Of a stretch of 64,000 bases of DNA, positions 55,016-64,000 are shown in pieces. Where the stretch lies: assembly GCA_024867545.1 (NCBI GenBank), contig JANFNE010000004.1, forward strand, positions 930,001 through 994,000. Reading direction: 5' to 3'. Under the pieces are notes generated by a model. It was given only the letters and a program-made list of their open reading frames with translations, was not told the origin of the DNA and ran no database searches. Numbering within the stretch: the stretch's first letter is position 1; each line of letters begins with the position of its first letter. A program made the position numbers and the translations under genes. The stretch is from Phytopythium helicoides. Its lineage: Eukaryota; Oomycota; Peronosporomycetes; Pythiales; Pythiaceae.

Positions 55016-57753
55016 CGAGAAAGTGTGCCAATCCATAGCAACAACCGCACTCGTTCATTGCGGTTCGCCGCTTTGAGCGATGCGCTGGATGTGATGGACT
55101 TGGTACGCCGCCTCTTCGGCATCAAGTAAGCAGCAAGCATCAAGTTGGAGCAGGCAATCTTCTCCCTCGTCGTCTCCTTGGCGTGGTCGCCACCTGATCT
55201 CTATCCCCGCGGTGGTCGCCGGTGTCCTAGTTGTTCATGATGTGTGGCCGCATTCTTCGTCGTCGTAGCGATGGTCCGAGCCATCTTCCACTTCCAGAGT
55301 GTTGTTGTGGTCCATCTCGTGGTCCGAGTTGTTGTGGAAGTCGTCCGAGTTTGTCCGGGTTTGTTCGAGTTTGTCCAAGTTTGTCCAAGTTGTTGCGAGT
55401 TGTTGCGAGTCATCCGAGTTTGCCGTATGTTTCTGAGTTCGTCCAGTGGCTTTGCTGGCGAATCCGTGCGCGGACGTGGACCCACTGGTGGTCGAGTTTG
55501 CGGATACGGTGCTCGACGGTCTCGACGGTCTCGACAGTCTCGACAGTCTCGACAGTCTCGACGGTGGTGACGGTTCCCACCCAAGAGTCGAAGCGTCGAT
55601 GAGTCGATGGAGTGCACGCCGTCATCGCTCACAACGACGGAGCCTCACCTGAGCTCACCTGACCTCGCGTCTCTATGGACTGAGCAGCCGCCGCGAGAAA
55701 GTGTGCCAATCCATAGCAACAACCGCACTCGTTCATTGCGGTTCGCCGCTTTGAGCGATGCGCTGGATGTGATGGACTTGGTACGCCGCCTCTTCGGCAT
55801 CAAGTAAGCAGCAAGCATCAAGTTGGAGCAGGCAATCTTCTCCCTCGTCGTCTCCTTGGCGTGGTCGCCACCTGATCTCTATCCCCGCGGTGGTCGCCGG
55901 TGTCCTAGTTGTTCATGATGTGTGGCCGCATTCTTCGTCGTCGTAGCGATGGTCCGAGCCATCTTCCACTTCCAGAGTGTTGTTGTGGTCCATCTCGTGG
56001 TCCGAGTTGTTGTGGAAGTCGTCCGAGTTTGTCCGGGTTTGTTCGAGTTTGTCCAAGTTTGTCCACGTTGTTGCGAGTTGTTGCGAGTCATCCGAGTTTG
56101 CCGTATGTTTCTGAGTTCGTCCAGTGGCTTTGCTGGCGAATCCGTGCGCGGACGTGGACCCACTGGTGGTCGAGTTTGCGGATACGGTGCTCGACGGTCT
56201 CGACGGTCTCGACGGTCTCGACAGTCTCGACAGTCTCGACAGTCTCGACGGTGGTGACGGTTCCCACCCAAGAGTCGAAGCGTCGATGAGTCGATGGAGT
56301 GCACGCCGTCATCGCTCACAACGACGGAGCCTCACCTGAGCTCACCTGACCTCGCGTCTCTATGGACTGAGCAGCCGCCGCGAGAAAGTGTGCCAATCCA
56401 TAGCAACAACCGCACTCGTTCATTGCGGTTCGCCGCTTTGAGCGATGCGCTGGATGTGATGGACTTGGTACGCCGCCTCTTCGGCATCAAGTAAGCAGCA
56501 AGCATCAAGTTGGAGCAGGCAATCTTCTCCCTCGTCGTCTCCTTGGCGTGGTCGCCACCTGATCTCTATCCCCGCGGTGGTCGCCGGTGTCCTAGTTGTT
56601 CATGATGTGTGGCCGCATTCTTCGTCGTCGTAGCGATGGTCCGAGCCATCTTCCACTTCCAGAGTGTTGTTGTGGTCCATCTCATGGTCCGAGTTGTTGT
56701 GGAAGTCGTCCGAGTTTGTCCGGGTTTGTTCGAGTTTGTCCAAGTTTGTCCACGTTGTTGCGAGTTGTTGCGAGTCATCCGAGTTTGCCGTATGTTTCTG
56801 AGTTCGTCCAGTGGCTTTGCTGGCGAATCCGTGCGCGGACGTGGACCCACTGGTGGCCGAGTTTGCGGATACGGTGCTCGACGGTCTCGACGGTCTCGAC
56901 GGTCTCGACGGTCTCGACAGTCTCGACAGTCTCGACGGTGGTGACGGTTCCCACCCAAGAGTCGAAGCGTCGATGAGTCGATGGAGTGCACGCCGTCATC
57001 GCTCACAACGACGGAGCCTCACCTGAGCTCACCTGACCTCGCGTCTCTATGGACTGAGCAGCCGCCGCGAGAAAGTGTGCCAATCCATAGCAACAACCGC
57101 ACTCGTTCATTGCGGTTCGCCGCTTTGAGCGATGCGCTGGATGTGATGGACTTGGTACGCCGCCTCTTCGGCATCAAGTAAGCAGCAAGCATCAAGTTGG
57201 AGCAGGCAATCTTCTCCCTCGTCGTCTCCTTGGCGTGGTCGCCACCTGATCTCTATCCCCGCGGTGGTCGCCGGTGTCCTAGTTGTTCATGATGTGTGGC
57301 CGCATTCTTCGTCGTCGTAGCGATGGTCCGAGCCATCTTCCACTTCCAGAGTGTTGTTGTGGTCCATCTCATGGTCCGAGTTGTTGTGGAAGTCGTCCGA
57401 GTTTGTCCGGGTTGTTCGAGTTTGTCCAAGTTTGTCCAAGTTGTTGCGAGTTGTTGCGAGTCATCCGAGTTTGCCGTATGTTTCTGAGTTCGTCCAGTGG
57501 CTTTGCTGGCGAATCCGTGCGCGGACGTGGACCCACTGGTGGCCGAGTTTGCGGATACGGTGCTCGACGGTCTCGACGGTCTCGACGGTCTCGACGGTCT
57601 CGACAGTCTCGACAGTCTCGACGGTGGTGACGGTTCCCACCCAAGAGTCGAAGCGTCGATGAGTCGATGGAGTGCACGCCGTCATCGCTCACAACGACGG
57701 AGCCTCACCTGAGCTCACCTGACCTCGCGTCTCTATGGACTGAGCAGCCGCCG
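55016..57753 (+). repeat. Higher-order block of four units, copy 1
   Basis: Units 29-32 with lengths 678, 687, 687, 686. The first has minisatellite G2A3 and a CCAAGTTGTTGCG variant. The third has CTCATGG for CTCGTGG and GGCCGAG for GGTCGAG. The fourth shares those plus a 1-nt deletion. The same four-unit order recurs at 60564-63301. Confidence 0.85.
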
Positions 57754-60563
57754 CGAGAAAGTGTGCCAATCCATAGCAACAACCGCACTCGTTCATTGCG
57801 GTTCGCCGCTTTGAGCGATGCGCTGGATGTGATGGACTTGGTACGCCGCCTCTTCGGCATCAAGTAAGCAGCAAGCATCAAGTTGGAGCAGGCAATCTTC
57901 TCCCTCGTCGTCTCCTTGGCGTGGTCGCCACCTGATCTCTATCCCCGCGGTGGTCGCCGGTGTCCTAGTTGTTCATGATGTGTGGCCGCATTCTTCGTCG
58001 TCGTAGCGATGGTCCGAGCCATCTTCCACTTCCAGAGTGTTGTTGTGGTCCATCTCGTGGTCCGAGTTGTTGTGGAAGTCGTCCGAGTTTGTCCGGGTTT
58101 GTTCGAGTTTGTCCAAGTTTGTCCACGTTGTTGCGAGTTGTTGCGAGTCATCCGAGTTTGCCGTATGTTTCTGAGTTCGTCCAGTGGCTTTGCTGGCGAA
58201 TCCGTGCGCGGACGTGGACCCACTGGTGGTCGAGTTTGCGGATACGGTGCTCGACGGTCTCGACGGTCTCGACGGTCTCGACGGTCTCGACAGTCTCGAC
58301 AGTCTCGACGGTGGTGACGGTTCCCACCCAAGAGTCGAAGCGTCGATGAGTCGATGGAGTGCACGCCGTCATCGCTCACAACGACGGAGCCTCACCTGAG
58401 CTCACCTGACCTCGCGTCTCTATGGACTGAGCAGCCGCCGCGAGAAAGTGTGCCAATCCATAGCAACAACCGCACTCGTTCATTGCGGTTCGCCGCTTTG
58501 AGCGATGCGCTGGATGTGATGGACTTGGTACGCCGCCTCTTCGGCATCAAGTAAGCAGCAAGCATCAAGTTGGAGCAGGCAATCTTCTCCCTCGTCGTCT
58601 CCTTGGCGTGGTCGCCACCTGATCTCTATCCCCGCGGTGGTCGCCGGTGTCCTAGTTGTTCATGATGTGTGGCCGCATTCTTCGTCGTCGTAGCGATGGT
58701 CCGAGCCATCTTCCACTTCCAGAGTGTTGTTGTGGTCCATCTCATGGTCCGAGTTGTTGTGGAAGTCGTCCGAGTTTGTCCGGGTTGTTCGAGTTTGTCC
58801 AAGTTTGTCCACGTTGTTGCGAGTTGTTGCGAGTCATCCGAGTTTGCCGTATGTTTCTGAGTTCGTCCAGTGGCTTTGCTGGCGAATCCGTGCGCGGACG
58901 TGGACCCACTGGTGGTCGAGTTTGCGGATACGGTGCTCGACGGTCTCGACGGTCTCGACGGTCTCGACAGTCTCGACAGTCTCGACGGTGGTGACGGTTC
59001 CCACCCAAGAGTCGAAGCGTCGATGAGTCGATGGAGTGCACGCCGTCATCGCTCACAACGACGGAGCCTCACCTGAGCTCACCTGACCTCGCGTCTCTAT
59101 GGACTGAGCAGCCGCCGCGAGAAAGTGTGCCAATCCATAGCAACAACCGCACTCGTTCATTGCGGTTCGCCGCTTTGAGCGATGCGCTGGATGTGATGGA
59201 CTTGGTACGCCGCCTCTTCGGCATCAAGTAAGCAGCAAGCATCAAGTTGGAGCAGGCAATCTTCTCCCTCGTCGTCTCCTTGGCGTGGTCGCCACCTGAT
59301 CTCTATCCCCGCGGTGGTCGCCGGTGTCCTAGTTGTTCATGATGTGTAGCCGCATTCTTCGTCGTCGTAGCGATGGTCCGAGCCATCTTCCACTTCCAGA
59401 GTGTTGTTGTGGTCCATCTCGTGGTCCGAGTTGTTGTGGAAGTCGTCCGAGTTTGTCCGGGTTTGTTCGAGTTTGTCCAAGTTTGTCCACGTTGTTGCGA
59501 GTTGTTGCGAGTCATCCGAGTTTGCCGTATGTTTCTGAGTTCGTCCAGTGGCTTTGCTGGCGAATCCGTGCGCGGACGTGGACCCACTGGTGGTCGAGTT
59601 TGCGGATACGGTGCTCGACGGTCTCGACGGTCTCGACGGTCTCGACAGTCTCGACAGTCTCGACAGTCTCGACGGTCTCGACAGTCTCGACAGTCTCGAC
59701 AGTCTCGACGGTGGTGACGGTTCCCACCCAAGAGTCGAAGCGTCGATGAGTCGATGGAGTGCACGCCGTCATCGCTCACAACGACGGAGCCTCACCTGAG
59801 CTCACCTGACCTCGCGTCTCTATGGACTGAGCAGCCGCCGCGAGAAAGTGTGCCAATCCATAGCAACAACCGCACTCGTTCATTGCGGTTCGCCGCTTTG
59901 AGCGATGCGCTGGATGTGATGGACTTGGTACGCCGCCTCTTCGGCATCAAGTAAGCAGCAAGCATCAAGTTGGAGCAGGCAATCTTCTCCCTCGTCGTCT
60001 CCTTGGCGTGGTCGCCACCTGATCTCTATCCCCGCGGTGGTCGCCGGTGTCCTAGTTGTTCATGATGTGTGGCCGCATTCTTCGTCGTCGTAGCGATGGT
60101 CCGAGCCATCTTCCACTTCCAGAGTGTTGTTGTGGTCCATCTCGTGGTCCGAGTTGTTGTGGAAGTCGTCCGAGTTTGTCCGGGTTTGTTCGAGTTTGTC
60201 CAAGTTTGTCCACGTTGTTGCGAGTTGTTGCGAGTCATCCGAGTTTGCCGTATGTTTCTGAGTTCGTCCAGTGGCTTTGCTGGCGAATCCGTGCGCGGAC
60301 GTGGACCCACTGGTGGTCGAGTTTGCGGATACGGTGCTCGACGGTCTCGACGGTCTCGACGGTCTCGACAGTCTCGACAGTCTCGACAGTCTCGACGGTC
60401 TCGACAGTCTCGACAGTCTCGACAGTCTCGACGGTGGTGACGGTTCCCACCCAAGAGTCGAAGCGTCGATGAGTCGATGGAGTGCACGCCGTCATCGCTC
60501 ACAACGACGGAGCCTCACCTGAGCTCACCTGACCTCGCGTCTCTATGGACTGAGCAGCCGCCG

Positions 60564-63301
60564 CGAGAAAGTGTGCCAATCCATAGCAACAACCGCACTC
60601 GTTCATTGCGGTTCGCCGCTTTGAGCGATGCGCTGGATGTGATGGACTTGGTACGCCGCCTCTTCGGCATCAAGTAAGCAGCAAGCATCAAGTTGGAGCA
60701 GGCAATCTTCTCCCTCGTCGTCTCCTTGGCGTGGTCGCCACCTGATCTCTATCCCCGCGGTGGTCGCCGGTGTCCTAGTTGTTCATGATGTGTGGCCGCA
60801 TTCTTCGTCGTCGTAGCGATGGTCCGAGCCATCTTCCACTTCCAGAGTGTTGTTGTGGTCCATCTCGTGGTCCGAGTTGTTGTGGAAGTCGTCCGAGTTT
60901 GTCCGGGTTTGTTCGAGTTTGTCCAAGTTTGTCCAAGTTGTTGCGAGTTGTTGCGAGTCATCCGAGTTTGCCGTATGTTTCTGAGTTCGTCCAGTGGCTT
61001 TGCTGGCGAATCCGTGCGCGGACGTGGACCCACTGGTGGTCGAGTTTGCGGATACGGTGCTCGACGGTCTCGACGGTCTCGACAGTCTCGACAGTCTCGA
61101 CAGTCTCGACGGTGGTGACGGTTCCCACCCAAGAGTCGAAGCGTCGATGAGTCGATGGAGTGCACGCCGTCATCGCTCACAACGACGGAGCCTCACCTGA
61201 GCTCACCTGACCTCGCGTCTCTATGGACTGAGCAGCCGCCGCGAGAAAGTGTGCCAATCCATAGCAACAACCGCACTCGTTCATTGCGGTTCGCCGCTTT
61301 GAGCGATGCGCTGGATGTGATGGACTTGGTACGCCGCCTCTTCGGCATCAAGTAAGCAGCAAGCATCAAGTTGGAGCAGGCAATCTTCTCCCTCGTCGTC
61401 TCCTTGGCGTGGTCGCCACCTGATCTCTATCCCCGCGGTGGTCGCCGGTGTCCTAGTTGTTCATGATGTGTGGCCGCATTCTTCGTCGTCGTAGCGATGG
61501 TCCGAGCCATCTTCCACTTCCAGAGTGTTGTTGTGGTCCATCTCGTGGTCCGAGTTGTTGTGGAAGTCGTCCGAGTTTGTCCGGGTTTGTTCGAGTTTGT
61601 CCAAGTTTGTCCACGTTGTTGCGAGTTGTTGCGAGTCATCCGAGTTTGCCGTATGTTTCTGAGTTCGTCCAGTGGCTTTGCTGGCGAATCCGTGCGCGGA
61701 CGTGGACCCACTGGTGGTCGAGTTTGCGGATACGGTGCTCGACGGTCTCGACGGTCTCGACGGTCTCGACGGTCTCGACAGTCTCGACAGTCTCGACGGT
61801 GGTGACGGTTCCCACCCAAGAGTCGAAGCGTCGATGAGTCGATGGAGTGCACGCCGTCATCGCTCACAACGACGGAGCCTCACCTGAGCTCACCTGACCT
61901 CGCGTCTCTATGGACTGAGCAGCCGCCGCGAGAAAGTGTGCCAATCCATAGCAACAACCGCACTCGTTCATTGCGGTTCGCCGCTTTGAGCGATGCGCTG
62001 GATGTGATGGACTTGGTACGCCGCCTCTTCGGCATCAAGTAAGCAGCAAGCATCAAGTTGGAGCAGGCAATCTTCTCCCTCGTCGTCTCCTTGGCGTGGT
62101 CGCCACCTGATCTCTATCCCCGCGGTGGTCGCCGGTGTCCTAGTTGTTCATGATGTGTGGCCGCATTCTTCGTCGTCGTAGCGATGGTCCGAGCCATCTT
62201 CCACTTCCAGAGTGTTGTTGTGGTCCATCTCATGGTCCGAGTTGTTGTGGAAGTCGTCCGAGTTTGTCCGGGTTTGTTCGAGTTTGTCCAAGTTTGTCCA
62301 CGTTGTTGCGAGTTGTTGCGAGTCATCCGAGTTTGCCGTATGTTTCTGAGTTCGTCCAGTGGCTTTGCTGGCGAATCCGTGCGCGGACGTGGACCCACTG
62401 GTGGCCGAGTTTGCGGATACGGTGCTCGACGGTCTCGACGGTCTCGACGGTCTCGACGGTCTCGACAGTCTCGACAGTCTCGACGGTGGTGACGGTTCCC
62501 ACCCAAGAGTCGAAGCGTCGATGAGTCGATGGAGTGCACGCCGTCATCGCTCACAACGACGGAGCCTCACCTGAGCTCACCTGACCTCGCGTCTCTATGG
62601 ACTGAGCAGCCGCCGCGAGAAAGTGTGCCAATCCATAGCAACAACCGCACTCGTTCATTGCGGTTCGCCGCTTTGAGCGATGCGCTGGATGTGATGGACT
62701 TGGTACGCCGCCTCTTCGGCATCAAGTAAGCAGCAAGCATCAAGTTGGAGCAGGCAATCTTCTCCCTCGTCGTCTCCTTGGCGTGGTCGCCACCTGATCT
62801 CTATCCCCGCGGTGGTCGCCGGTGTCCTAGTTGTTCATGATGTGTGGCCGCATTCTTCGTCGTCGTAGCGATGGTCCGAGCCATCTTCCACTTCCAGAGT
62901 GTTGTTGTGGTCCATCTCATGGTCCGAGTTGTTGTGGAAGTCGTCCGAGTTTGTCCGGGTTGTTCGAGTTTGTCCAAGTTTGTCCAAGTTGTTGCGAGTT
63001 GTTGCGAGTCATCCGAGTTTGCCGTATGTTTCTGAGTTCGTCCAGTGGCTTTGCTGGCGAATCCGTGCGCGGACGTGGACCCACTGGTGGCCGAGTTTGC
63101 GGATACGGTGCTCGACGGTCTCGACGGTCTCGACGGTCTCGACGGTCTCGACAGTCTCGACAGTCTCGACGGTGGTGACGGTTCCCACCCAAGAGTCGAA
63201 GCGTCGATGAGTCGATGGAGTGCACGCCGTCATCGCTCACAACGACGGAGCCTCACCTGAGCTCACCTGACCTCGCGTCTCTATGGACTGAGCAGCCGCC
63301 G
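60564..63301 (+). repeat. Higher-order block of four units, copy 2
   Basis: Units 37-40, the same length series (678, 687, 687, 686) and the same rare variants in the same order as 55016-57753, offset by 5548 bp. The second unit differs (G4A2 rather than G3A3), so the block is a duplicate modified afterwards. Confidence 0.85.
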
Positions 63302-64000
63302 CGAGAAAGTGTGCCAATCCATAGCAACAACCGCACTCGTTCATTGCGGTTCGCCGCTTTGAGCGATGCGCTGGATGTGATGGACTTGGTACGCCGCCTC
63401 TTCGGCATCAAGTAAGCAGCAAGCATCAAGTTGGAGCAGGCAATCTTCTCCCTCGTCGTCTCCTTGGCGTGGTCGCCACCTGATCTCTATCCCCGCGGTG
63501 GTCGCCGGTGTCCTAGTTGTTCATGATGTGTGGCCGCATTCTTCGTCGTCGTAGCGATGGTCCGAGCCATCTTCCACTTCCAGAGTGTTGTTGTGGTCCA
63601 TCTCGTGGTCCGAGTTGTTGTGGAAGTCGTCCGAGTTTGTCCGGGTTGTTCGAGTTTGTCCAAGTTTGTCCACGTTGTTGCGAGTTGTTGCGAGTCATCC
63701 GAGTTTGCCGTATGTTTCTGAGTTCGTCCAGTGGCTTTGCTGGCGAATCCGTGCGCGGACGTGGACCCACTGGTGGTCGAGTTTGCGGATACGGTGCTCG
63801 ACGGTCTCGACGGTCTCGACGGTCTCGACAGTCTCGACAGTCTCGACGGTGGTGACGGTTCCCACCCAAGAGTCGAAGCGTCGATGAGTCGATGGAGTGC
63901 ACGCCGTCATCGCTCACAACGACGGAGCCTCACCTGAGCTCACCTGACCTCGCGTCTCTATGGACTGAGCAGCCGCCGCGAGAAAGTGTGCCAATCCATA

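Larger units (their letters stand above)
35573..64000 (+). repeat. Satellite array, 41 full units of 677-732 bp, continues past window
   Basis: Head-to-tail copies with no other DNA between them. Taking the CGAGAAAG word as unit start, units begin at 35573, 36260, 36947, 37625, 38303, 39035, 39722, 40409, 41087, 41765, 42443, 43157, 43835, 44549, 45236, 45923, 46610, 47333, 48056, 48743, 49430, 50153, 50840, 51527, 52205, 52928, 53651, 54329, 55016, 55694, 56381, 57068, 57754, 58441, 59118, 59841, 60564, 61242, 61929, 62616, 63302 and, cut by the window edge, 63979. Lengths are 687 (17 units), 678 (10), 723 (7), 714 (2), 686 (2), 677 (2) and 732 (1). Outside the nested minisatellite the copies differ by only a few bases. 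Every unit has open frames on both strands, all of which shift length in step with the 9-bp repeat; I do not call them genes. Confidence 0.97.

Noticed and set aside
35757..63940. Repeated open frames in each satellite unit (about 143-161 codons on minus with Arg-Asp repeats; 123-141 and 108-126 codons on plus; 66 codons on plus)
   Set aside because: Several frames on both strands are open at once, lengths change only with the 9-bp repeat, and no frame has family-like sequence. Openness follows from a stop-poor repeat, so I do not call genes.
35573..64000. CRISPR array
   Set aside because: Units are almost 700 bp with no unique spacers, and the context is a eukaryotic nuclear genome.
35573..64000. 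rDNA or 5S/histone gene cluster
   Set aside because: I see no rRNA, 5S internal-control or histone-coding sequence in the unit.

Overview
The window looks like nuclear DNA of an oomycete (Phytophthora/Pythium-like). The evidence is the combination of GC-rich compact genes, many short introns (about 62-80 nt, GT-AG), small intergenic gaps, and Inr+FPR-type core promoters (CATTYY followed by CAWTTT-like) in front of RPS19 and the sugar transporters. This is an inference from style; no species assignment is possible from the sequence alone.

Positions 1-14,100 are gene-dense: a coiled-coil protein (-), mitochondrial acyl carrier protein (+), an Fyv7/TAP26-like rRNA-processing protein (-), the GATOR2 subunit WDR59 (-), the NatB auxiliary subunit NAA25 (-), the cytochrome oxidase copper chaperone SCO1 (+) and the nucleoporin NUP50 (+). 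Positions 13,967-20,869 hold a large inverted duplication: two head-to-head MFS sugar-transporter genes whose predicted proteins are the same, in arms of about 2.2 kb around a 2.4 kb spacer. The outer end of the right arm carries a stranded copy of the NUP50 3' end.

Positions 20,870-23,490 contain no gene I can recognise. Positions 23,491-32,129 are again dense: NDUFA8 (+), a LarA-like nickel-pincer family enzyme (-), EMC7 (+), acylphosphatase (-), NOP58 (-), RPS19 (+, with a 5'UTR intron) and TRAPPC2 (-). Most of these are housekeeping functions in mitochondria, ribosome biogenesis and ER/Golgi trafficking. NOP58 and RPS19 form a head-to-head ribosome-biogenesis pair.

Positions 32,130-35,572 are a graveyard. 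They hold two tandem, frame-broken relics of a PDR/ABCG-type ABC transporter nucleotide-binding domain (Walker B, D-loop and H-loop recognisable), a possible third, and a diverged direct repeat.

From 35,573 to the window end (at least 28.4 kb) lies one head-to-tail satellite array: 41 complete units of 677-732 bp and the start of a 42nd. Unit length is set almost entirely by a nested 9-bp minisatellite with two variants, plus a 1-nt deletion in a second, 10-bp-periodic tract. Shared variants show multi-unit (higher-order) duplication inside the array. This array and the homogenised inverted transporter duplication are the most unusual parts of the window; the LarA-like gene is the most interesting single gene.
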